From NCBI GenBank assembly GCA_003991915.1, contig RQTK01000978.1, forward strand, positions 121,846-185,845: DNA of 64,000 nucleotides. Reading direction: 5' to 3'. The translations under genes were made by a program, and so were the position numbers. Of the stretch, positions 12,088 through 23,212 are shown one piece after another (position 1 is the first letter of the stretch; the number at the start of each line of letters is the position of its first letter). Origin of the DNA: Elysia chlorotica. Lineage: Eukaryota > Mollusca > Gastropoda > Plakobranchidae. The notes beneath the pieces are model-generated. The model did not search any database. It was not told the DNA's origin and saw nothing but the letters and a program-made list of their open reading frames with translations.

Positions 12088-12165
12088 TCGCGTTTTTGTT
12101 TTTTGTTTTTTGTTTTTGTTGTTTTTTTTGTTTTGTTTTTTGTTTTTGTTTTTGTTTTTGTGTCT
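12088..12165 (+). repeat. (GTTTTT)n-like low-complexity tract
   Basis: Imperfect gttttt/gttttttg repeats span this stretch. The minus-strand Lys/Thr-rich frame across it is a translation of the repeat and not a gene. Confidence 0.85.
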
Positions 12166-13397
12166 TGATAGTTTTTCATCATTGAACTATAGGGCCTAAA
12201 TTATAACTTTAAATAATCGTCAAATGAATCAATATACAGCATACCTAACTATTAGAACGAAATTTTCATAACATTAAAACAGAAAAAATAGTAGGGAATT
12301 TAGAAGACTTTACCAACAGGAATACTTTTATTGAATTCAAGTCAACAACGATGGCATACGCTTATATCAATTTATGTTACATTATAGAATGTACTCAATG
12401 ATCAATAAAGTATTGATTTAATGTATCTAATGCGTTTTCTTAATAGTTATAGTGTATAATTTGATTTTAATAGTAGGGCCTACATGTACAAGTGACACAT
12501 CGTGTTAAGAGCTTTGTTTAGCAATGATTAAACTATAATGTTATACATGTATGTAGGGCCTATAATTGCAGCGAGACTCATCTTCGTAGACTGTACACTA
12601 TTTTCTTCGTATTCTAATTGTCATTATGATTATTGTAATTTGTTTAATTTCAATGAAGACTATTTGATGCCAATTGTGTGCGTGTATGTGTATGTGTGAG
12701 TAACTATGTGTGAATGCGTGTGAGTTTTGTAACCTGTGAATACGGCGTACATGTTATATTCTGTAAACAAGCCAAATTTTCCACGTGTATTTATGTCTTG
12801 TCGTATCTTATCTAATGTATATTATTGGATTCGGTATCCCAGTATTCGCGGTAATTTTTTAATTTTTATTATTTTTTGTAATAGGGAAAGCAAAGCAGCT
12901 CATCTTTTCTATTTTGAAATCTCTTAAGTTTACAAAGAGGGCCCTTTTCGGAAACGGGGCTTCAGAAGGTCCAGGCCAGTTATATTATTATTACCCATAG
13001 TTTGGTCGATCATAATAATTATGATTATTCTCACATGGATCGATAGAAAGAAACGTTTGTTCGAACGGGAACTGAAAGCTTTGAAAAGAGACCGCTTCGA
13101 TCTTTTCGAGAAAAAATAACCCCTCTTTATGATTTTGCCCTTTTTTCCCCTTATTTTTCCAGCATCAATGGGTGTAGACATAGACAGAGAGAGATAGATA
13201 TTGCTATACGTGTACATGTGTGTATACTTATTACTTTTTTTTAGTTGAGTAATAGCAAACATAATTAAATCTTTCTACATCTTTGGTAATAGTTTGGAAA
13301 TGTTGGTGGGAATGGGTGGAATGTAGACTATTATTTTACCCAGTGTAATAACGAGCAACTTAAAGAGTTAAGCACAATGAGAAATAACAAACAGCAA
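12166..13397. other. Intergenic, nothing recognised
   Basis: AT-rich sequence with short open frames lacking domains. It includes a GT-rich stretch (about 12674-12730). No gene supported. Confidence 0.4.
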
Positions 13398-13454
<57 letters not shown>

Positions 13455-13472
13455 CGGCCACAACAACAACAG
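13398..13472 (+). repeat. (CAA)n microsatellite
   Basis: An almost uninterrupted CAA run of about 20 units, then cggccacaacaacaacag. The minus-strand poly-cysteine frame is a repeat translation. Confidence 0.93.
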
Positions 13473-13794
13473 AGCCGCGTTTTTTGAAAGTCTGTTTTGA
13501 TCACGTGATGTAAAATTAAAACAAAACAAAACAAAACGCCAGCAACAATAAAAACTTCATGGGGAATGAGGGATCATTAGCACTATCATCAACCAATCTA
13601 GTTCAAATTCCTTCTGTCTGGATTGCGTCATACCATCATATACCAGTAATTTTCCAACAGCAACACACTATAGTGACTTTAGTAAATCTACTTGTGCTGG
13701 GAGAATGAGGGAGAAATTTTCCTCCGATCGCTAATGACTTCGCTCTTCCAACCGTGGCAATGTATTGTTGTGCTCCCTTGCTATGTTCTCCTTG

Positions 13795-13950
13795 CGGTGC
13801 AAAATTGCGCAAGTGGTAGAACGTTGGTCTCCGAATCGAAAGGTTCGTGGTTCCTGGTATAAAACCCTTGGTCGGTCAACAACAACAACAACGGCCACAA
13901 CAACAACAGCCACAACAACAACAGCCACAACAACAACAACAACAACCATC
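13795..13950 (+). repeat. tRNA-like SINE head followed by a CAA-rich tail
   Basis: 13803-13860 resembles a tRNA: a box A-like gcgcaagtggtagaacg, then a box B-like ggttcgtggttcc at normal spacing. A fragment cttggtcggtcaac then matches the central part of the SINE at 17299, and a CAA/GCC repeat runs 13877-13950. No paired acceptor stem was found, so a functional tRNA gene is unlikely. Confidence 0.7.
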
Positions 13951-14021
13951 AAAACAAAGTGAGCTTTTTTATTTGAGTGCTCTGTTAATATTATTTTAAA
14001 AGAGACGGGTGTGGGGATAGA

Positions 14022-14031
14022 CAGAGAGAGA

Positions 14032-14087
<56 letters not shown>
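14022..14087 (+). repeat. (GA)n microsatellite
   Basis: More than 30 GA dinucleotides with a few AAG interruptions at the left edge. A degenerate GA-rich stretch continues at 14224-14412. Confidence 0.95.
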
Positions 14088-14090
<3 letters not shown>

Positions 14091-14443
14091 ATAATAAAGA
14101 CAATATTAAGACATTCTTATTTTCACTCACAGGCCTCTATTTAGCTTTATGCAATAAGGATACATGTAAAGCTGGCTTATTTTCTCCTAATATTCTTCTA
14201 AATATAAAATTTAAAAAAAATTAGTAGCGAGAGAGAAAGGGAGAGATAGGGAGGGTTGGGATATTCAAAGAAAGTAAGAGGGAGAGAGAAGGAAAATGGT
14301 GTGGGAGTGACAGGAGAGATATAATAGTAGAACAATATAAAGAGATAGAGAGAAAGACAGCGAGAGAGAAACAGACATAAAGAAAGACAGGCAGACAGAC
14401 AGAAAGCAGAGATATTTGTCGGCACACACAGGACGAAGGTACA

Positions 14444-14576
14444 AGGCGATCTTTAAGGACCTTATGCTAGAAACCTACTACACCTACTACTAACCGTTGT
14501 AGTGTAATAATATTACACTACAACGGTTAGTAGTAGGTGTAGTAGGTTTCTAGCATAAGGTCCTTAAAGATCGCCT
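14444..14576. repeat. 133-bp perfect palindrome (66-bp arms, 1-nt centre)
   Basis: 14444-14509 and 14511-14576 are exact reverse complements around the A at 14510. The arm carries ctttaaggaccttatgctag and ctactacacctactactaac. Pairing stops cleanly outside (14443 A against 14577 G). No target-site duplication is obvious. It may be a fully palindromic MITE, a foldback insertion, or a library/assembly artefact. Confidence 0.97.
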
Positions 14577-14879
14577 GGCGTGGAAATAATTTTCTCGTCT
14601 ACATCATGTTAGCAATTACAGTGTAATATAAGACACGTTTCCTTAATTTAATGACATTAAACTCGAGTAGAATAGACGCGAATCGCATCACTGAAGATAT
14701 CGGTAGCCTACCCACTACTCAGACTTAACGATGTACATTTTACACATAATTATAGCATACTAGTTTTTACTTAATATACATGCACAATGTACCTTATATA
14801 ATACTTTAAATTTGTACACAATAATACATACTATTTTGTTAGGTGGGCATGGGGATACCCTGGGGTGAACGAATACTTT

Positions 14880-15335
14880 CTGGAGGAAATTGTTAATAAG
14901 CTATTCTCTGGCACCGCCAGTCAACCACTCGACCCGCCGTTCTTTCTAGGCCCAACGCGAGGATACCACTTAGCTTCGGCCTACAGTCTTTGACCACTGA
15001 CCTCACTTCGCCCTCTCGTGATACTTGCAACAACATTCTGTGGCCATGACCTTAGCACCGGGAGGTTCTCTGGGTTCTAGATATTACGCAAAGTGCAAGG
15101 TCAAAAAAGCCGAAAATGCCGGAAATCAGGAAATTCACGAGTCATTGTTGTCACCGAGTGACTCAGTTACCGTGCGAAATCAGCCGAGGCGGTGAGCGAG
15201 GAGAAAATTATCGAGGTTCTCGTCTTTTGGATTCGCTCAGACAGTCAGTCAGTCACCCTGTCGCCACCGACTCGTTTAGCAGCTCTTAGATCTCACCTTA
15301 GTGCCATTCGGAAAATCAACACAAGACCTAGCACC
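14880..15335 (+). promoter_or_regulatory. Glutaredoxin promoter and 5' UTR region
   Basis: This stretch is visibly richer in G+C than its surroundings and leads directly into the glutaredoxin start. A perfect AP-1/CNC-type TGACTCA lies at 15159-15165. The frame stays open for 48 codons upstream of ATG 15336 but contains no ATG, so it is treated as 5' UTR. Confidence 0.45.
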
Positions 15336-17943
15336 ATGCCTGGCGTTCAAGAACTCGTTGATTCAAAAATCGCCGGCAAGAAGGTGATGGTATTTTCCAA
15401 ATCTCATTGCCCATTCTGCACCAAGGCGAAAAAAGTATTCCAGAAATATCTTTCAGAAAAGATCTTATCAGATGGCGACTATGAAGTAATGGAGCTCGAC
15501 AATTCGTCCGACATGTCCAGCATCCAAGATTATCTGCTCAAAAAGACTGGAGGAAGATCGGTAAGACCAACTAGATTTACATTGAACATGCTCTATAATG
15601 AACAAAAAATGTTCCACATGTCAACAAACCAAGAGAAAACGAAGCACCACTCTTTTGGATGAACTAGAATATTATTGGATTTGATCTAGATTATAATTAC
15701 ATAACTACAATCTTGGTGTGAAGGTAGTTCACACTGTACCAAACCTATCTAAACTCTAAAAACTGGTTTTATTAGAAGGTTGTGCTTCTATTTGGGGCGT
15801 CCCTGGTTTGATTACACAGGCAAAAAAATGTCAGATTTTGTTGCCCACTGGTTGGGTTGGAGTCTGTATAATTAATGTAACCGGCTGAGGCATTTGCAGT
15901 GCCCTATTTAATGCGGGGTCCCCCACTAGAAGCCACCCTCCTTTAAATCGCTGTGTAAAATTATGCATCCTTGGATGATAAGGGTTTTCTTTGTTGGTTT
16001 GAGAGATCCCTAACTAACCGGCGCCATGGCTTCCTGCAAGCTAAATCCAGCACTGGACAGATGTCTTGACCCATATCCCCATGGTCTCTGTGTGGTAGCA
16101 CAGAAATTTGTTCGTGGCCTAGTTAATATTTGACATTGAGAAATCATCTGATTAACCTACGCCTGTGGGGGACTATAAAAATGAATGCAATTTAAAAATG
16201 CGCTTTTGATCTATAAAGTTCATAAAGTCAAACCTCTTACATGGATGGTGCATTATTATTTTGTATAGTAGGTTAAACTTAAATGTCCAGCTACAGCCAT
16301 TAGCTGAACTATACAGACCAGAAAGCTAGCGAAAATCGAGTCTTGTAATTTTCCTGGAAAGTGGGAGGGAGGGAAAGAAAGTAGAAAATGCAAAACAACT
16401 AGGTTGAATATGGCACTTAAGTCGCTGTCATTTAAAAGTTTGAGTTTGAGCCCTCTAAATATAGAAAAAGTACCAGTACATGTAGCCTACTCTATATTGA
16501 CCTCCTTAATTTTGAAATGTTTAAAGCTCAAAGAGCAACTCCTAAACGTAGCATCTTTGATGTTTCTTAACTATAATACCCCCCTCCCCTCAAATTAGTC
16601 AAAAAGTCATAATTCTCATTTCTGCCTGATTAACCCAGGTTGCTTCATATACTAGCAATAAAGCCTATGTAGTGCTGACGCTGGAAGTAGTAAAAAGCAA
16701 CCAGCTCAGCTTCTCATATACTAGGCCCACCTAAGCAGTAGATCTATCTGTTTTCCAAAAGTGCAAAAGATGCTAAAGTAATTTAGTTTTTACCCTTGTT
16801 TATTTTTATTGACTTTCGCAGTGTTTCACCTGAATGCCAAATATCCTCGTACATATTATATTTTGTGTTAATGTTAAAAGAACCAATAGAAATCTCCCTT
16901 TTACTAGTATTAGTTATTAGTCTCTTTTATTTGAACACAACTAGTTGAGATTGAAAATTAGGACCTGTTCATCTGTACAAAACACTACTGAGCTATTTGT
17001 AGCAGAAAACAGTCTCCTATAATGTACATGTTATTATATAAGCTAGAATTGGAAAGACTTCCAAATAGATTCTATCTAGTTAAGAACTGAAGAGGATTAT
17101 AAAAGTTTTCATATGAAATGGGTTTTTTTTACCAATAGTACCCACACCAATGTTAAGCACCAATTTAACTCAAACCTAACCAACATAATTATCCTATACC
17201 GAGTTGTACCCTTGATAGTTCAGAATAAAAAAAATAAAGATGTTAGGTACCCGGACCCAGCAATTTTATTTGTTTTCTAGTTCAAGTGTCAAACAGGGGA
17301 GGGGGGGCGGTCATTGGGTAGAACATCGGCTTCCGACGCAAAAGGTGTGGATTCAAGCCTTCGCGATTGCGCTCCCTCCGGGTTTGGTCGGTGTCAGTTT
17401 AATGTGACCGGATGAGACGGGAGTCACGGTATCCCCACCGTCTTGTGTGTGGCAGCACACAAAATTGTCAGACGTTAGCCTTGGGGTCCGTCCACAATAT
17501 AGCCTATATAGTGCTGATGTTGGACGTTAAACCAACTCAACAACAAATCAAGTATTAAATCATTAACTTTACCTGTATTTGACAGAAGCAAATTGCTAGA
17601 CGTCTTGACTTGATCAGGCTTTTCATTAGGATAATGTGCATTTAATTTGAATAAATTATGAATCAGTAATGTACCCAAACCAGTAATTTATTTTCTATCA
17701 CGAACACATTGAGAAATTTTAATGGTCGAGCTTTATCGACTGCAAATGATTTAAAACTACAGTTGCTCCTACATGAAAAAAATTTATGTCTTACATTCTC
17801 AAATCATTGTTATAGGTATTTTCACAATCTTTCCTTTCTCTTTGTCTCAGGTACCCAGGGTGTTTATCAACGGAAAGTTCATCGGTGGTGGTGATGACGT
17901 TGTGGCCAAAGATAAAAGTGGGGAACTGAAGAAAATGCTCTAA
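15336..17943 (+). CDS. Glutaredoxin (dithiol, CPFC active site), complete
   Basis: Two exons, 15336-15560 and 17851-17943 (TAA at 17941-17943), are joined in phase 0 across a 2,290-bp GT-AG intron, giving 105 residues, typical of a single-domain glutaredoxin. The start is the first ATG, in a good context (gcaccATGc). It shows a first beta strand (KKVMVFSKS), the redox motif CPFC at residues 25-28, KKTGGRS, the cis-proline VPRVFINGKFIGG, and GGDD near the glutathione-binding end. The family uses glutathione to reduce protein disulfides and mixed disulfides. No ATG-initiated targeting peptide is visible, so a cytosolic Grx1-like enzyme is most likely. Whether it equates to vertebrate GLRX or GLRX2 is unclear. 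Confidence 0.95.
15830..16135 (+). repeat. Degenerate, interrupted SINE copy in the glutaredoxin intron
   Basis: 15838-15895 (gcccactggttgggttgg, then aatgtaaccggctgagg) matches the central domain of the SINEs at 17299 and 29675. 16060-16125 (catatccccatggtct, gtgtggtagcacagaaatt) matches their downstream part. About 165 unrelated bases separate them, so the copy has been interrupted or rearranged. Confidence 0.65.
16655..16715 (+). repeat. Isolated SINE 3' tail fragment
   Basis: The sequence aaagcctatgtagtgctgac followed by gctggaagtagtaaaaagca matches the SINE tail at about 17500-17545. No head is attached. Confidence 0.55.
17299..17550 (+). repeat. tRNA-derived SINE, near full length
   Basis: The tRNA-like head has gggtagaacatcggcttccg (box A side) and gtggattcaagcc (box B-like). 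A central domain follows (ggtcggtgtcagtttaatgt, gaccggatgagacgg), then a segment with ggtatccccaccgtcttgtg and a tail gtgctgatgttggacgttaa ending in CAA repeats. Copies at 15830, 29675 and fragments elsewhere make this a family. It lies in the glutaredoxin intron in sense orientation. Confidence 0.85.
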
Positions 17944-18820
17944 ACCAGAATCATGCTGTGATGAAAAATGGAGGCATCATGCTGATTATTGTGTTATTTG
18001 AATGATGCATGTCTTAATTTTATTGTTTCGATCAGATTTTTCCAGTGACTCTTACTTAAAATGTGATTGTTTACAAAGAATAACCAAGAATTTTTTTTTT
18101 TAATCATCGATACAATACTTGTTCAGATTTTTTTAGAGGTACGATCATATTCACTTGTCAGTGACTAAGATTTAATTTTATTTAAACTGAGTAATCTTCT
18201 AATATTATTGGTAGAATTTTAAAAATTGATAAATGCAGCAGGTTTATCTACTTATGTTTGGAAAATCCTGTTGAATTGAAAAAAAACTCTTCTTCCACCT
18301 AAATCTTAATCAGATGTAGTTACAATGTTACCCTCTAGCCGGTGACCAAAAACGAATCAATTGCATTAAAAGTGAATAATAATTGTGTTTGAAATTGAAA
18401 TTGAATAATATTAATACAGATTGTTGTATTAATACACGTACAAGTATATCAGGTATAGCTACCTATGTTTGGACATTCTTGTTGAATTGAATAAACTCTC
18501 TTTCTACCTTAATCACGATTGAAGATTTTAAAATCATTTTTGTGTAAATGAATGATACATTAACCATCTTATTTGTTAAAATCTCATGCTTTCATTGTCT
18601 CTGTCGCGTTATTACGCTTATAGCCGTTTTATATTTCAAGTTCTGACCCACTTAATTAAATGATCCCAAGCTTAGCTTTACAAGAGACCTTATACATTGT
18701 AGCAACCAAATGGATAATTTCAAAATGAAGAAAATGAAAACTCACTTCTTTTTCAGCGAACGAAAATGGTTAAGACTTTGATCTGGTTTTCATGGATTGA
18801 TCCATTTGAATAAAGCTTGG
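17944..18820 (+). other. Glutaredoxin 3' UTR with candidate poly(A) signals
   Basis: AATAAA occurs at 18490-18495 and 18809-18814. Within the region, about 18230-18310 and 18445-18530 are imperfect direct copies (both contain ctatgtttgga and tgttgaattga), spaced about 215 bp. The true end cannot be chosen from sequence alone. Confidence 0.5.
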
Positions 18821-19312
18821 CATGCTCTCTTTAACACCAGTACATGCAGTTTTTGATGGGATGTGCCTTCAGTACTGATTCAAGGCACACGAAATACTCA
18901 TTGCCAAAAGATTTTGAGACAGTTCTTTGGGATAGTAGACGCTTTACTCAAAGCATTGATTTTCAGAGGGCAACATGTCCATCAAATCAAAATGACATCA
19001 GTTACACAATGTGTAACCACCAAATCCAAATAATTTGAATCTTGAAAAAAAATTCAATTAACTTCATTTATTGCCAAAATAAATGTAATGTGGTCATGAT
19101 CTTTTCTTCTTAATTGCTTACATATGTACCCATGTACAAAACAATCCAGTCCTATGCAATTAAATGAAAATTCAAAATTCACTACATGTATAAAACAGAG
19201 TGTAAGCATTTAGAGATTTCATTTATTCTACAGCATATATAATCAATAATTTGTCAACATACAACTTTTTTTGTAACATGATAAGACCGTAACTAATGAA
19301 AATTCACCACAA

Positions 19313-20657
19313 AAAAGTTGTGTAGATTATGTTATGAAATGTAGGAAACGCCATATATAAAAAATGATAATCTATATGCACTCAAAGAGACGTAGTAATC
19401 CTATATAGCTGATCTTTGGCTTAATAAGGGTCTTGTTCAAACCAATTTTCCCCATTCTATTATTATAATGATAATATACTGAATCGTTAAATTCATTAAT
19501 TTAATTTTTTTGTTTTTCCCAACCAGTAGAAGTGGGAAGAGAAAAAACTCACAACAATAATATCAAAAAAGCAAAATTTACCATACATAAAAATTATAAT
19601 GCAATTTTTCTAAAGAAGAGAGCACAGATATAGATCTGTGAAAATACACTGTCCTTACAATTCTTTGGGAGCCTGAAGTTGTTAAGCGACGTTTCACCCG
19701 GTCACATTTTATCCTGACCATGCATATCGTGTTGCTTAAGCTTTGAACAATATTTTGAAAGAAAGATAAAAGGGATAGGAGTGGAATAAAAATCAATAAC
19801 ACTATTGAGAAGTTGGCATTAGTTTACGCCTTTCAATTTTCACTCATAACGGGACCTCAGGTTCGTAAGTTGGCATTAGCAATTATTTTTTCCTTAACTA
19901 TAAATTTGCAAATTAAGTTAAAAAAAGAGAAATGAAAATAATATATAACTTTTTAATTATACATGTAATATACAATATTTAAAAAAAATCATTTTCTTAA
20001 AAATGTACTGACTACTATTTACCAAATGAATAGGACCCTCTTAAAAATGAAAAACTAAGGAAACCTTATCTCGAGCATGCATTCACACAATAGATAGATT
20101 TTAAACAATTGACAATGAAAATGGCTCCAATGAAAACAAAATAGATCAACAATGTGGTTTTGCTAATTATCTTAATCAGTGACATACAGTAATGTAAATA
20201 GGCCTTAAGATATGACATCATTAATTCAAATCGAGATCCCATAGATTTAAAGTGAAGAAACATAATACATGTATAACACTTCACAAAGATTAGTTCTTTG
20301 AATATGGGGGATAATTGTTTATCATGCTCTTCATAGCTTTATCACGTAAAAGATCTAAACATGTGCCATTTGCCCACAATATTATGTTCTCTTTTGTTGA
20401 CTTGCGTTAGCCCCACCATTAAACAATACTTAATCCTTTTGCCTAATGAGCTAACTTGAGGCTAAATTAGAGTTATGCCTTTGAATTCTTGGTGAAATTC
20501 CTACATGTACTACAATGGATATGTCCATTTGAAGATAAAAGTTTTAAAACGTCTATTATGAATGCACAGCACTGGGCAATTAGTTAGGTCTTAATACTTT
20601 ATCCATGTTTAAAAATTAAGTACTATCTCTTTAATGCAGCAGCCTGAAACTAAGTAC
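19313..20657 (+). repeat. Long direct duplication, copy 1
   Basis: Strongly similar to 21135-22017 (for example aaaagttgtgtagattatgt and ttggcttaataagggtcttg, then acatgtataacacttcacaa). It carries about 400 extra bases (about 19860-20258) absent from copy 2. No coding potential was recognised in either copy. Confidence 0.88.
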
Positions 20658-20760
20658 AGTAAAACATGCCTACAGCGGGATTTTCCGGCCCAGAAGAAAA
20701 GTCCCGCTGTAGGCAAGCTCCCGCAATAGGGAAGCAAAGGGGAGTTAGCGAAAAATTATC
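20655..20760 (+). repeat. TACAGT-type interspersed repeat at the duplication edge
   Basis: The element starts tacagtaaaacatgcctaca and contains the inverted words ctacagcggga and tcccgctgtag about 20 bases apart, which can form a stem. It begins exactly where copy 1 of the long duplication stops matching copy 2. Confidence 0.6.
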
Positions 20761-21134
20761 AACAAAATTACTCCCTTGCATAACAATAAAATAAACGTAA
20801 CTATTGGGCCGTAGGCACTCTTTTTATATTACTATTACAGTATTAGTATTATTAGTTCAAATTTTTTGTTTTGCGTTTTTGTTTTTGTTGGTTTTTTTTG
20901 TTTGTTTGTTTCTATCTGCTTTTTTAAATACACTTTTCACTTTTGATAAAAGTGGTCTGGTTTGAATTGCCCTTTGTTGATAGCTGACATGATCGGTTCT
21001 TTATCTCTTAAGAAGGTGTAGAAGGTACCAGATGAAATTTCATAGTCTGCAAATTTGGACTTTCGTTTTTTTCTTCCTATCAACTTCGTTGATTATTTCA
21101 GTCTTCTTTTCAATCGAAAAACATTTCCTTTTGT

Positions 21135-22017
21135 AAAAGTTGTGTAGATTATGTTATGAAATGTAGGAAACGCCAAATATAAAAAATGATTATATGCACT
21201 CAAAGAGACATAGTAATCCTATATAGCTAATCTTTGGCTTAATAAGGGTCTTGTTCAAACCAATTTTCCCCATTCTATTATTATAATGATAATCAATATA
21301 CTGAACCGTTAAATTCACCAACAATTTAATTTCCCAACCAGTAGAAGTGGGAAGAGAAAAAACAACAATAATATCAAAAAAGCAAAATTTACCATACAAA
21401 AAAATTATAATGCAATTTTTCTAAAGAAAAGAGCACAGATCTGTGAAAATGCACACTGTCCTTACAATTCTTTGGGAGCCTGAAGTTGTTAAGAGCGGCG
21501 TTTCACCCTGTCACATTTTATTCTGACCATGCATATCGTGTTGCTTAAGCTTTGAACAATATTTTGAAAGAAAGATAAAAGGGATAGGAGTGGAATAAAA
21601 ATCAATAACACTATTGAGAAGTTAGCATTAGTTTAAGCTTTCAATTTTCACTCACAACAGAGGGCCTCAACATAATACATGTATAACACTTCACAAAGAT
21701 TAGCTCTTTCAATATGGGGGATAATTTTTTATCATGCTCGTCATAGTTTTGTCACGTAAAACTAAAAGATCTAAACATGTGCCATCTGCCCACAATATTA
21801 TGTTCTCTTTTGTTGACAAGCGTTAGCCCCACCATTAAACAATACTTAATCCTTTTGCCTAATGAGCTAACTTGAGGCTAAATTAGAGTTATGCCTTTGA
21901 ATTTTTGGTGAAATTCCTACATGTACTAAAATGGATATGTCCATTTGAAGATAATCAAAACATCTAGTATGAACCCACTGTACTATCTCTTTAATGCAGC
22001 AGCCTGAAACTAAGTAT
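21135..22017 (+). repeat. Long direct duplication, copy 2
   Basis: Second copy of 19313-20657, missing about 400 bp between its left and right parts (junction about 21666). Point differences are sparse, so the event looks fairly recent. Confidence 0.88.
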
Positions 22018-23212
22018 GAATATTGTTATTTTAAAAAGCCTTAATTATCAAGACAATGAAACTAATCCCTTGAGTTAGTAGAACGACATTAAGCTATGAG
22101 ATGAAGTGTTGATTTTGATCTGAGCTGTAATACATGTATGTACCATTTTAACGGTGAAGCAGAAAGGCAGTCGGTCCCTAGCTCAGGATTACAGAGTCTT
22201 TAATTTTTTGAAAACTCTGTGACCCTACTTTTTACAAGATATGATAAGTTGTATGCAGTCCCTGCGAAATAATTGCAGATGCCTAGAAAAGACCACCACT
22301 TAGATTAATCTTGTATTGAACGAATGTATGATAATATGTACCTCTTCCCATCAATCCATCCAGCAGAAGCAAAGAGATTCTGACATTTTTTTGTTGAATT
22401 GCTCAATTTAAATTGAGACATGTATGTGTATTTATTGCCAAAAGGGAAAATTCCTAGTACTATTTTTTTTAACCACATACAAAGCTATCTCTCTGAATTG
22501 CAATGGGCAGAGCTTTCAATGGTAATACAAGAAGCTGCTAAGCTCTTTAAGAAGATTGAGGTGCAAAAGGTCTTAATTTAAAAAAAAAAAAAAAGAAAAG
22601 TATTTCCTCTGACATTTGCGCTTTAAACATTTTATAAAAAAAAGGTTCAAATTATACTACCATGATTCATGTATATTTTAATAATTCAGATCAGGGAGTC
22701 CAAACTGCAATTCAAATAAAAGAGATGAAAACATTAATAATGCATGATATAAGAGTATGAGCTTGCATCCACTTCATGTTATCAGCCTTACTTTTAAATG
22801 AGTATGATATTGTATAAATGATACAACCCATGACCCAATACATGTATCTACACACAGCTAATTTTTAATCATATTAAGACAAAGGTAGGAAATCACAGTG
22901 ATCTTCATAAACAAAAAAAACAACAAGAAATTACTTTAAACAAATAAATAAATTGATCAGTTGTTGATAGACACTCATAAGATTCTTTATACAATACAGG
23001 TTTACCAATCATTGAAAAGTTATTATCTTTGACTACATCTTGTTCACAGCTTCATTTTTTTAATTAAAGTGACAGCTTAACTAAATTGACATCCGTGAGT
23101 ATATATTTACAAGAAAAGATATGTTTTAGCAGCATAAATGAAGCCTTTCTAAGGCTCTTAAAAACAATTAATATATGAAACGGATGTCAATTTTGTTGAT
23201 GTCTTTATTCTA
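22018..23212 (-). other. Intergenic or CHMP3 3' UTR
   Basis: No gene recognised. A minus-strand AATAAA sits only three bases beyond the CHMP3 stop (23209-23204). Another lies near 22433, so the 3' UTR could be very short or could extend through this stretch. Confidence 0.4.

Noticed and set aside
13398..13472. CRISPR-like array
   Set aside because: The regular pattern is a trinucleotide microsatellite without spacers, in eukaryotic DNA.
13331..13534. Poly-cysteine minus-strand protein
   Set aside because: It is a translation of the CAA microsatellite.
15192..15335. N-terminal extension of glutaredoxin (open frame upstream of the ATG)
   Set aside because: The frame is open but begins at GTG and contains no ATG before 15336, whose context is good. 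Treated as 5' UTR.
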